Shown here: positions 15,779-23,650 of the stretch, piece by piece
How the letters are laid out: the number at the start of each line of letters is the position of its first letter
Numbering within the stretch: the stretch's first letter is position 1
Source: Kibdelosporangium sp. MJ126-NF4
Lineage (GTDB): Bacteria; Actinomycetota; Actinomycetes; Mycobacteriales; Pseudonocardiaceae
Direction of reading: 5' to 3'
Assembly: GCF_000826545.1 (NCBI RefSeq)
Contig: NZ_CDME01000015.1
Coordinates: 388,207-452,206 of the forward strand
Length of the DNA: 64,000 nt
Notes under the pieces: generated by a model
What the model was told of the DNA's origin: nothing
The model's database searches: none
What the model saw: the letters and a program-made list of their open reading frames with translations, nothing else
Position numbers and translations under genes: made by a program

Positions 15779-17062
15779 ATGGACTCCGCGAACCTGACTG
15801 CGCGAGGTGTGCTCGCCGTGGCCGTCACCTGGGTCGACAACAGTGGCGTGACCAGGGTGAAGGCAGTCCCTGTCGGCGCGCTGGCGAACGCGGTGACCAA
15901 CGGGATCGGCGCGTCGCCGTCGTTCGACCGGTTCGTGTTCGACGACTCGGTCACCGGCGGCCCGGTCGGCGACCTGCGGCTGAAGCCCGACGTCAGCAAG
16001 CTGACCGTGCTCGCCGCGCTGCCAGGCTGGGCGTGGGCGCCTGCGGTGCGCTACGACCAGGACGGCAACGTCCACCCGGGTGACGCTCGCGGCCTGCTGA
16101 TCCGTGTCGCCGACGAGCTCGCCGAGCAGCACGGCGTGCACACCCGGGCCGCGTTCGAGATCGAGTGGTGTGTCTCGCGGGGCGAGGGCGACGAGTTCGT
16201 CCCGGCCTGCTCGGGCCCCGCCTACGGCATGATCAGGCTGACCGAGCTGGGCGGCTACCTGCACGATGTGCTGGACGCATTGGCAACGCAGGGAATCCAC
16301 GTCGAGCAGATCCACCCGGAGTACGCGGCCGGACAGTTCGAGCTCTCGATCGCCCACCAGGATCCCGTGACGGCCGCTGACCACCTGGTGCTCGTGCGCG
16401 AGACGATCCGCCCGGTGAGCATGAACCACGGCCTGCGAGCGACGTTCGCGCCGAAAGTGGTGGCCGGTGGCGTCGGCAACGGCTGCCACGTCCATCTGAG
16501 TGCGTGGCGGGACGGCGAGAACCTGCTGGGCGGCGGGGACGGCACGTTCGGGCTCACGGCGGACGGCACGTCGTTCGTCGGCGGGATCCTGTCGCGGCTG
16601 CCCGCGTTGCTGGCGCTCGGCGCGCCGTCCGTGTCCAGCTACCTGCGGTTGATCCCGTCGCACTGGGCGGGCGCGTTCGTCGCGTGGGGGCTGGAGAACC
16701 GGGAGGCCGCGCTGCGGTTCATCACGGCGGGCCAACCGAACGTCGAGATCAAATGCTTCGACGGTTCCGCCAATCCGTACCTGGCACTGGCCGGGTTGCT
16801 GGTCGCGGGCGGCGCGGGGATCGCCGAGGGCGCGAGCCTGCCCGAGCCGGTCGACGTCGACCCCGCCACGCTGGCCGACGCGGTCCCGTTGCCGAATCAC
16901 CTTGGCGAGGCGGTCGAGGCGTTCGAAGCCGAACCGACGTTGCTCGCCGCGTTCGGCACGGAGCTCACCGACGCGATCACAACCGTCCGAAAGAGTGAGA
17001 TCCGGCTGCTCGACGGACTCACTCCGGAACAGATCGTCACCCGCAGCCGCTGGAGTCACTGA
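15779..17062 (+). CDS. Glutamine-synthetase-like ligase (FluG/GlnA3-4 type)
   Basis: 427 residues. It has the glutamine synthetase C-terminal fold: FEIEW (metal glutamate), HPEYAAGQFEL, GNGCHVHLS (His for ATP/metal), GLENREAALRF (substrate arginine) and NVEIKCFDGSANPYLALAG. Relatives ligate glutamate to amines rather than to ammonia, using ATP. The K in EIKCFDG and the neighbouring amidohydrolase point to the FluG/NodGS-like branch. The start at 15779 was chosen because everything upstream in frame overlaps the divergent amidohydrolase, and because a TTAGGG-like -10 lies about 7 nt upstream (probably leaderless). The true amine substrate is unknown. Confidence 0.83.
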   Translation: MDSANLTARGVLAVAVTWVDNSGVTRVKAVPVGALANAVTNGIGASPSFDRFVFDDSVTGGPVGDLRLKPDVSKLTVLAALPGWAWAPAVRYDQDGNVHPGDARGLLIRVADELAEQHGVHTRAAFEIEWCVSRGEGDEFVPACSGPAYGMIRLTELGGYLHDVLDALATQGIHVEQIHPEYAAGQFELSIAHQDPVTAADHLVLVRETIRPVSMNHGLRATFAPKVVAGGVGNGCHVHLSAWRDGENLLGGGDGTFGLTADGTSFVGGILSRLPALLALGAPSVSSYLRLIPSHWAGAFVAWGLENREAALRFITAGQPNVEIKCFDGSANPYLALAGLLVAGGAGIAEGASLPEPVDVDPATLADAVPLPNHLGEAVEAFEAEPTLLAAFGTELTDAITTVRKSEIRLLDGLTPEQIVTRSRWSH

Positions 17063-17127
17063 CGAGTCTGGAGTTGTCGGCCGCATTGTTCTACCTTGCA
17101 GATCCGGGCGGACGCAAAGGAGCGACG

Positions 17128-18954
17128 GTGGGACTTGCCGACGACGTTGAGCGGGCGATCGAGGGCCAGACGGTAGCGACCATCCTGCGGCGCAACGCCA
17201 CCGAACACGGTGACAAGCCCGCGTTGAGCAAGGGGTGGAGCCCCGCGGAAGTCACCACACTGAGCTGGGCCCAGCTGCGCGAGCACATCGCCGCCTTGGC
17301 GCACGGCCTCGCCGGGCTCGGGCTCGGATCCGGCGACCGGATGCTGATCATGGCCTCGCGTCGGCCGGAGCACTGGATCAGCGACCTCGGCGCGATGCAC
17401 CTCGGCGCGATCTCGTGCACCACCTACGACACGCTCTCCAGCGAGCAGATTGCCTTTGTGGCCAAGCACAGCGCGGCGCCCGTGGTGGTCATCGAAGGCG
17501 CGGAACAGATCGAGCGCTGGGCGCCTGCTCTGCCCGACCTGCCGAACCTGCGCAAGGTCGTGGTGATCGACGAGTCCGCGATCCCCGAAGGCGACGACCG
17601 GTACGTGTCGTACCGCGAGGTCTTCGAGAAGGGATCGGCCACGCACACCGCGGATCCCGGTGCCTTCGAACGCCTCACCGACGCGATCACTCCGGAGCAG
17701 CCGGTGTGCATGATCTACACGTCGGGCACGACCGGCGACCCCAAGGGCGTCGTGATCAGCCACCGCAACGTGTTGTTCGAGTCCGCGTCGGTGGATCGTG
17801 CCCACCCGCTGCCGATGTCCGGAAGAACCGTGGCATACCTGCCGTTGGCACACATCGCCGAACGCATGCTCGGGATTTATCTCGTAATTTACAAGGCAGG
17901 GCATGTCACCGCCGTCCCTGACCACACCCAGATAGTCTCGGCACTGCATGGTGTTCGGCCGTATGGCGTATTCGGTGTGCCGCGTGTGTGGGAGAAGATG
18001 GCCGCCGCGTTGCAGGGCGGTCTCGGCGCCATGCCGGAGGAGCAGCGCGCTGGCGTGCAGATGGCGCAGGACGCGGCGCTGGAGGTGTGGCAGCTGGGCA
18101 GTGACGGCAAGCCCATCCCCGAAGACCTCGCCGCACGGGCCAAAGCGCTCGACGAGAAGGCATTGCTGCCGATCAGGACCATGCTTGGCCTTGACCAGAT
18201 GTACCGCGGTGGCAACAGCGGCGCCGCCCCGATCCCGGTCTCGGTGGTGAATTTCCTTGCCAGCATCGGTATCCCCGTGCTTGAGGTGTGGGGGCTGAGC
18301 GAGACGACCGGCGCGGTGACCGAGAACGTCCCGGACGCCTACCGGGTCGGCTCGGTGGGCCGCCCGCTGCCGGGCATGGAGGTGCGGCTCGGCGAAGACG
18401 ACGAACTGCTTGTCCGCGGCCCGATCGTGTTCCCCGGCTACCTGCAGGCCGACGGGTCGGTCAAGTCCGCTGTGGACGAGGACGGCTGGTACGCCACGGG
18501 AGACGTCGGCAGGATCGACGACGACGGGTACGTGTACATCACCGACCGCAAGAAGGAACTGATCATCACATCGGGTGGCAAGAACATCGCTCCCGCCAAG
18601 GTCGAGGGCCTGCTGCGGGCGCATCCGCTGATCAGCCAGGCGGTCGCGATCGGCGACAGGCGGCCGTTCGTCACCGCGTTGGTCGTGCTCGACGACGAGG
18701 CCGCGCCACTCTGGGCGCAGGCGAGGGGAATCCCCACCGAGAACCTGTCCGAGCAGCCCGCTGTGCTCGAGGAGATCGAGAAAACGGTCCAGCAGGCGAA
18801 CTCCGTTCTCGCCAAGCCGGAGCAGATCAAGCGGTACACGGTCCTGTCGCAGACGTGGACGCCGGAGTCCGGCGAGGTGACACCGACGCTGAAGCTCAAG
18901 CGGCGGGTGATCACCGACCGGTACTCCGCCGCGATCGAGTCGCTGTACGAGTAA
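17128..18954 (+). CDS. Long-chain fatty acyl-CoA synthetase (FadD15-like)
   Basis: 608 residues, the length of long-chain AMP-forming acyl-CoA synthetases. The P-loop IYTSGTTGDPKGVV lies near residue 213, the LPLAHIAER linker follows, then the EVWGLSETTG motif and the GWYATGDVGRIDDDGYVYI hinge, and finally DRKKELIITSGGKNIAP with the catalytic lysine region. It activates fatty acids with ATP and CoA at the membrane or in the cytosol. The GTG at 17128 was chosen because AAAGGAG (17116-17122) lies 5 nt upstream; longer in-frame starts have no ribosome site. It stands alone upstream of the Y RNA/Ro60 locus. Confidence 0.93.
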   Translation: MGLADDVERAIEGQTVATILRRNATEHGDKPALSKGWSPAEVTTLSWAQLREHIAALAHGLAGLGLGSGDRMLIMASRRPEHWISDLGAMHLGAISCTTYDTLSSEQIAFVAKHSAAPVVVIEGAEQIERWAPALPDLPNLRKVVVIDESAIPEGDDRYVSYREVFEKGSATHTADPGAFERLTDAITPEQPVCMIYTSGTTGDPKGVVISHRNVLFESASVDRAHPLPMSGRTVAYLPLAHIAERMLGIYLVIYKAGHVTAVPDHTQIVSALHGVRPYGVFGVPRVWEKMAAALQGGLGAMPEEQRAGVQMAQDAALEVWQLGSDGKPIPEDLAARAKALDEKALLPIRTMLGLDQMYRGGNSGAAPIPVSVVNFLASIGIPVLEVWGLSETTGAVTENVPDAYRVGSVGRPLPGMEVRLGEDDELLVRGPIVFPGYLQADGSVKSAVDEDGWYATGDVGRIDDDGYVYITDRKKELIITSGGKNIAPAKVEGLLRAHPLISQAVAIGDRRPFVTALVVLDDEAAPLWAQARGIPTENLSEQPAVLEEIEKTVQQANSVLAKPEQIKRYTVLSQTWTPESGEVTPTLKLKRRVITDRYSAAIESLYE

Positions 18955-18983
18955 ATCGGTGGATCACGCGCACCGGGCGTTGT

Positions 18984-18989
18984 TAGGCT
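18984..18989 (+). promoter_or_regulatory. -10 hexamer for the Y RNA transcript
   Basis: TAGGCT ends 11 nt before the first base of the Y RNA 1 stem at 19001. A start at about 18996-19000 would place the 5' end right at the RNA. No good -35 is visible. It could also drive Y RNA 2 and the Ro60 gene. Confidence 0.4.
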
Positions 18990-19000
18990 CACGCCAGCAT

Positions 19001-19073
19001 CTCCCGGTGCGAAGCCAACGGATACTTCATCGACTGCAAATCAATGGCCCGTCGGCGACTTTGATCTCGGGAG
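19001..19073 (+). ncRNA. Y RNA 1 (short, Ro60-binding)
   Basis: Predicted 73-nt RNA. A terminal stem CTCCCG (19001-19006) pairs with CGGGAG (19068-19073). A conserved internal loop follows, GTGCGAA opposite GACTTTGATCT. An 8-bp upper stem with one A.C mismatch (19014-19021 with 19049-19056) and a 27-nt apical loop complete it. The GGTGCGAAG and ACTTTGATCT segments resemble the Ro-binding signature of animal Y RNAs (GGUCCGAAG, CUUGACUAG). The same terminal stem and internal loop recur in Y RNA 2. Its role would be to bind the Ro60 protein encoded 195 bp downstream. It has no tRNA-like module. Confidence 0.75.
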
Positions 19074-19085
19074 TCACAACTCCAG

Positions 19086-19228
19086 ATGTGTGCCCGGTGC
19101 GCAGGTTACGGTTACTTCCACTGATAATGGGCGGGTTGCGGGTTCGAATCCCGCCGACGGTTCTGCCGTCGTAGCTCAACTCGGTAGAGCAGCTATGTAC
19201 CGTTTCCGACTCTGATCTCGGGCCACAT
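19086..19228 (+). ncRNA. Y RNA 2 with tRNA-like domain (YrlA-like)
   Basis: Predicted 143-nt RNA. The terminal stem is ATGTG plus GCCCG with one bulged T (19086-19096) pairing to CGGGC plus CACAT (19219-19228). The internal loop GTGCGCA / GACTCTGATCT matches that of Y RNA 1. The next stem is 19104-19115 with 19197-19207. The head is a permuted tRNA: anticodon-like arm 19117-19131 (loop CTGATAA), variable stretch 19132-19137, T arm 19138-19154 (loop TTCGAAT), acceptor strands CGACGGT and GCCGTCG joined by TCT (19155-19171), TA, and D arm 19174-19190 with GG in its loop. Bacterial Y RNAs near Ro60 genes are known to carry such domains. It ends 39 bp before the Ro60 start. Confidence 0.85.
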
Positions 19229-19267
19229 CCGGATTTTGGGGACTTCCTCGAATGTAGTGAGACTCCA

Positions 19268-20836
19268 GTGTCCAAGTTCAACACTTCTGCCACGAAGCCA
19301 CAGACCTTCTCCCCTGTCACCACCGCGAAGACGCCGTCGATGACGACGTTCGAGGGTGGCGCGGGCTACCAGCGTGACGTCAAGTCCGAGCTGTTCCTCC
19401 TCGCTGTCGGCAACATGGTCGGCGAGCAGACGTTCTACGAGTCCGCGAACGACCGCGACAACCGTTACGCGGATCTGGTCAGTCGTGCGACCATCGCCGA
19501 TCCGGAGTGGACGGCGAGGCTGCTGAAGTGGCTGCGTACTGAGGCGAACATGCGGTCGGCGTCCGTGGTTGGAGCCGCCGAGTTCACCAAGGCACGGCTG
19601 GACGCGAAGCTCGACGGGATGTCCCGTCAGGTGGTCGAATCGGTGCTGCAGCGCGCGGACGAGCCGGGCGAGATGCTGGCGTACTGGACTTCCCGGTACG
19701 GCAGGTCGTTGCCGAAGCCGGTCAAGCGCGGTGTCGCGGACGCGGTGCTGCGCCTGTACAACGAGCGTTCGCTGCTGAAGTACGACACCAGCTCCAAGGG
19801 TTTCCGGTTCGCTGATGTCATCGACCTGGTGCACCCGAGGACGAAGCAGGACTGGCAGGGCGAGCTGTTCACGCACGCGCTGGACCGCAGGCACGACCGT
19901 GACAACCCGATCCCGGAGTCGTTGCGTGTCGTCGGCGCCAATGCCACGCTGCGGGCCGAGTTGGCGCAGGCGGCTGCCCCGGAGACGTTCGTCGACCCGG
20001 ATTCGCTCCGTGAGGCGGGCATGACCTGGGAGGACGTCCTGTCCCTGCTCGGGTCCAAGGTGGACAAGGCGAGGCTGTGGGCGGCCGTGATCCCGTCGAT
20101 GGGATACATGGCACTGCTGCGCAACCTGCGAAACTTCGACCAGGCCGGTGTTTCGGGCTCCGTTGCCAAGAAGGTGGCCAAGCGCTTGGCTGATCCGGAG
20201 CAGGTGGCGAGGTCCCGGCAGTTCCCGTTCCGGTTCCTGTCGGCCTACGAGACCGCGCCGAACCTGCGCTGGGGCAAGGCCTTGGACGACGCGCTGCAGC
20301 TGTCACTGGCCAACCTGCCGTCGCTGCCAGGACGTTCGCTGATCCTGATCGACACCTCGGCGTCGATGACCGGGCTGGGCTTGTCCCAGCGCTCGGCTGT
20401 CACCCCGGCGAAGGCGGCGGCGGTGTTCGGTGTCGCACTCGGCGCCAAGGGCGAGGACGTGGACGTCGTCGGGTTCGCCAGCGGCACGTTCCGGCACACC
20501 TTCCCCCTGGGTGGATCGGTCATCCGTGAGGTTGACCGGTTCCTGAAGCGGATCGGCGAGGTCGGGCACGGTACGGACATCGCGGGAGCGCTGCGAAGCT
20601 CGTATCGCGGGCACGACCGGGTGTTCATCATCTCGGACATGCAGACGATCAGCGGAGACGTGTCCGGCGCAGTCCCGGCGAACATCCCGATCTACGGGTT
20701 CAACCTGGGCGGGTACCAACCGGCGGCGTACGCGACCGGCTCGGACAACCGCCACGAGTTCGGTGGCCTGACCGATGCGACTTTCCGCATGGTGCCGTTG
20801 CTTGAGGCAGGAAAGAACGCGGATTGGCCGTTCTGA
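19268..20836 (+). CDS. rsr: Ro60 ortholog (TROVE domain plus vWA), Rsr
   Basis: 522 residues. The ring-forming TROVE HEAT-repeat domain covers about residues 15-340, with FLLAVGNMVGEQTFYE, ANDRDNRYADLV and LRTEANMRSASVVGAAEF typical of the family. A von Willebrand A domain follows, with the metal site DTSASM near residue 360. Bacterial Ro60 binds Y RNA, and in Deinococcus it works with exoribonucleases in structured-RNA decay and stress survival. The two predicted Y RNAs lie directly upstream, strongly supporting the call. The GTG at 19268 is the only start that clears Y RNA 2. A strong terminator follows at 20843-20873. A neighbouring RtcB/RtcA-type RNA repair gene is not seen. Confidence 0.95.
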   Translation: MSKFNTSATKPQTFSPVTTAKTPSMTTFEGGAGYQRDVKSELFLLAVGNMVGEQTFYESANDRDNRYADLVSRATIADPEWTARLLKWLRTEANMRSASVVGAAEFTKARLDAKLDGMSRQVVESVLQRADEPGEMLAYWTSRYGRSLPKPVKRGVADAVLRLYNERSLLKYDTSSKGFRFADVIDLVHPRTKQDWQGELFTHALDRRHDRDNPIPESLRVVGANATLRAELAQAAAPETFVDPDSLREAGMTWEDVLSLLGSKVDKARLWAAVIPSMGYMALLRNLRNFDQAGVSGSVAKKVAKRLADPEQVARSRQFPFRFLSAYETAPNLRWGKALDDALQLSLANLPSLPGRSLILIDTSASMTGLGLSQRSAVTPAKAAAVFGVALGAKGEDVDVVGFASGTFRHTFPLGGSVIREVDRFLKRIGEVGHGTDIAGALRSSYRGHDRVFIISDMQTISGDVSGAVPANIPIYGFNLGGYQPAAYATGSDNRHEFGGLTDATFRMVPLLEAGKNADWPF

Positions 20837-20842
20837 ACGGCG

Positions 20843-20873
20843 AAAGTGGGGTGCGTGGCACGCACCCCACTTT
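20843..20873 (+). terminator. Terminator of the Ro60 gene
   Basis: Perfect 13-bp hairpin, AAAGTGGGGTGCG and its complement with a TGGCA loop, starting 7 bp after the stop codon. Confidence 0.85.
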
Positions 20874-20967
20874 CTGCTAGTAAAGGGTCTTGCCAAATAA
20901 GGTCCGGCGGGCAAGAGTGGGAGGCGCCCTGTCGATATCGCCGCCGCGTAGCTCAGGAGCGTCCGCT

Positions 20968-23610
20968 ATGAGACGACGCCGTGCAGGCCTGGCGGCCCTC
21001 GCCGCCTCCGCCATGATGTTCTCCCTGCTTCCCGTGGCCGCCGCGAGCGGCGCCCCTACCTTGGCTGTTGCCGCGGGCCAGGTCACCACGATCCCCGACT
21101 GGCGGCTGCAGACCAGCAGGACCGCCACCTCCGGTGGGAACGTGTACTCCGATCCCTCGTTCAACGACAGCAGCTGGCTGCCGGTGGCCGCCCGGTCGAC
21201 CGTGATGGCCGGTCTGATCGCCAACAACAAGTACGCGGACGTGAACTTCGGCGACAACCTGAAGAGCGTCAACCGGGACGACTTCAGCGTGCCATGGTGG
21301 TACCGCAAGAGCTTCACCGCCCAGCAACCCGCGGGAACCAACACGTTCCTCAAGCTCAAAGGCGGGATCATCGCCCGCGCCGAGGTGTGGGTGAACGGCA
21401 CCAAGGTGGCCGGGACGGACACCGTGATCGGCGCGTACCCGACCCGCGAGTACAACGTGACGTCGCTGATCCGTAACGGTACCAACGCGATCGCGATCAA
21501 GGCGATGCCGTCCGACCCCACGAAGGACCTGTTGATCCACTTCGTGGACTGGACCCAGCTGCCGCCCGACCGAAACCAGGGCCTGTTCCGTGACGTGCAA
21601 CTGGCCAACAGCGGCGCGGTTTCCCTGCGTGACCTGCGCGTGTCCACCGATCTACCACTGCCGAACCTGACCACCGCCGACGTCACGGTGAAGGTCAACG
21701 CGCGCAACGACTCCGGGCAGGCCGTGAGCACACAGGTCACCGGCACGATCGACGGCCTCAACTTCACGCAGCCGGTGTCGCTGGCCGCGGGCGAGACCAA
21801 GACGGTCACGTTCAATCCGGGCAACACACCGGGCCTGCGACTGACGAACCCGAGAGTGTGGTGGCCGTTCACCATGGGCGGCCAGCCGATGTACACCGCG
21901 GACGTGTCCGCGTCTGTCGGCGGCACCGTGTCCGACAGCGCCAGCACGACGTTCGGTGTCCGGGAGATCACGTCGCAACGAGCCAACGGCGGTGGACGGC
22001 AGTTCATCGTCAACGGCAAGCCGTTCCTGGTCCGCGGCGGCGGTTGGGCCTCGGACCTGTTCCTGCGCACCAACTTGCGAAACATCCAGGACCAGATGAA
22101 CCTGGTCAGGTCGATGAACCTGAACACAATCCGGCTGGAGGGCAAACCGGAGAACGACGAGTTCTACGACATGGCCGACCGGCTGGGCATCATGGTCCTG
22201 ACCGGCTGGGAGTGCTGCTCGGCCTGGGAGGCCTACAGCTCGTTCAACGCCGAGAAGAACCGGGTCGCCGGTGAGTCCGCGGAGAGCGAGGGCAAGCGGA
22301 TCCGCAACCACCCGAGTGTGCTCGGCTTCCTGATCGCCAGCGACCTGGCCACCCCGGCAACGCAGGAGAAGATCTACCTCGACGCGCTGGCCCGTGCCGA
22401 GTGGAACCTGCCGATCATCGCGTCCGCGTCCAACAAGAGCTCGCCGCAGCTGGGCAACTCGGGTATGAAGATGGACGGCCCGTACTGGTGGGAGCCGCCG
22501 GTCTACTGGTACAACAAGCAACTCGGCGGCGCGGCCGGGTTCGCCTCCGAGATCGGCCCCGGCCCGACCATCCCCGAGATGGACGAGTTGAAGAAGTTCC
22601 TGACGCAGTCCCAGATCACCTCGCTGACCAACTACAACACCTCCCAGTACCACCTGTCGCCGAGTGGCACGTTCGCCAAGCTGTCGTTCTGGGGAACCGC
22701 GCTGGACAACAGGTACGGCAAACCAGCCACTGTGGACGACCTGGTCCGCAAGGCACAGCTGGCCAACTACGAGACCAACCGCGCGCAGCTGGAGGCGTAC
22801 GCGGACAACCAGTCGGACAGCAGCAACCCGTCGACCGGTGTGATCTACTGGATGCTCAACGACCCGTGGCCGAAGCTGTTCTGGCACCTGTACAACTACA
22901 ACCTGGCCACAGCCGGTTCGTACTTCGGCGCCAAGACCGCGTTGCGGCCGCTGCACGTCCAGTACTCCTACGACGACAAGTCACTGTCGGTCGTGAACAC
23001 CGGCCTGCAGAACGCCTCCGGCCTGAGTGTCCAGGTGACACTGTTCAACGCGGACGGTACGCAGAAGGCCAACGAGACACGCCAAGTGAGTTCGACCGGG
23101 AACGCCACCGTGAAGGCGGGCACTCTGCCGCAGCCGAGCGGCCTGTCGACGACGTACTTCGCCAGGCTGCTGCTGAAGGACTCGTCGGGCAAGGTCGTCG
23201 ACCGCAACGTGTACTGGCTGTCCACCAAGGCCGACACGCTCAACTACAACGGCTCGGACTGGTATTTCACGCCGCAGTCAGGCTACGCGGACCTCAAGGG
23301 ACTGAACTCGCTGTCCGCCGGTTCGGTCAACGCCTCAGCATCGTCCACTGTGGAAGGCGAGAACACCAGGACGACGGTAACCATCACGGGAACCGGCAAC
23401 CAGGTGGCGTTCTTCCTGCGCGCGAGCGTACGCAAGGGAACCGGCGGCGCCGAAGTCCTGCCGCAGGACTGGTCGGACAACTACGTCACACTGTGGCCAG
23501 GTGAAACCCTGACCCTGACTGCCACCTACCGCACCGCCGACCTGGGTGGCGCGGCGCCGGTCGTCCAACTGTCCGGCCACAACACCCAAACCCGCACCAT
23601 AACCTCGTGA
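20968..23610 (+). CDS. csxA: Secreted GH2 exo-beta-D-glucosaminidase (CsxA-like)
   Basis: 880 residues. A signal peptide (MRRRRAGLAALAAS... to about residue 31) is followed by the GH2 sugar-binding, immunoglobulin-like and TIM-barrel domains and C-terminal Ig-like domains. In CsxA of Amycolatopsis orientalis the acid/base is an aspartate rather than the usual GH2 glutamate and the nucleophile is a glutamate. Here IASDLATP (about residue 460) and GFASEIGPGPTIP (about 527) match both. It releases glucosamine from the non-reducing end of chitosan outside the cell. AGGAGC at 20955-20960 supports the start at 20968, and longer in-frame starts lack a ribosome site. The stop lies inside the bidirectional terminator at 23603-23650. 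Confidence 0.92.
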   Translation: MRRRRAGLAALAASAMMFSLLPVAAASGAPTLAVAAGQVTTIPDWRLQTSRTATSGGNVYSDPSFNDSSWLPVAARSTVMAGLIANNKYADVNFGDNLKSVNRDDFSVPWWYRKSFTAQQPAGTNTFLKLKGGIIARAEVWVNGTKVAGTDTVIGAYPTREYNVTSLIRNGTNAIAIKAMPSDPTKDLLIHFVDWTQLPPDRNQGLFRDVQLANSGAVSLRDLRVSTDLPLPNLTTADVTVKVNARNDSGQAVSTQVTGTIDGLNFTQPVSLAAGETKTVTFNPGNTPGLRLTNPRVWWPFTMGGQPMYTADVSASVGGTVSDSASTTFGVREITSQRANGGGRQFIVNGKPFLVRGGGWASDLFLRTNLRNIQDQMNLVRSMNLNTIRLEGKPENDEFYDMADRLGIMVLTGWECCSAWEAYSSFNAEKNRVAGESAESEGKRIRNHPSVLGFLIASDLATPATQEKIYLDALARAEWNLPIIASASNKSSPQLGNSGMKMDGPYWWEPPVYWYNKQLGGAAGFASEIGPGPTIPEMDELKKFLTQSQITSLTNYNTSQYHLSPSGTFAKLSFWGTALDNRYGKPATVDDLVRKAQLANYETNRAQLEAYADNQSDSSNPSTGVIYWMLNDPWPKLFWHLYNYNLATAGSYFGAKTALRPLHVQYSYDDKSLSVVNTGLQNASGLSVQVTLFNADGTQKANETRQVSSTGNATVKAGTLPQPSGLSTTYFARLLLKDSSGKVVDRNVYWLSTKADTLNYNGSDWYFTPQSGYADLKGLNSLSAGSVNASASSTVEGENTRTTVTITGTGNQVAFFLRASVRKGTGGAEVLPQDWSDNYVTLWPGETLTLTATYRTADLGGAAPVVQLSGHNTQTRTITS

Positions 23611-23650
23611 GTGTTTAGGCGAGTTAGAACCGGCCTAACCACTCACGAGG
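23603..23650. terminator. Bidirectional terminator between convergent genes
   Basis: Inverted repeat CCTCGTGAGTG.TTAGGC / GCCTAA.CACTCACGAGG, 17 of 18 bp paired. Both stop codons (glucosaminidase at 23608-23610 and deaminase at 23635-23637) lie inside it. It shares the GTGAGTG/CACTCAC core with the hairpins at 36007-36050 and 53684-53727. Confidence 0.8.

Noticed and set aside
19117..19191. A functional permuted tRNA gene
   Set aside because: The acceptor strands are joined by only three bases, there is no CCA or processing signal, and the module sits on a Ro-binding stem shared with Y RNA 1. Y RNA mimicry explains it better.
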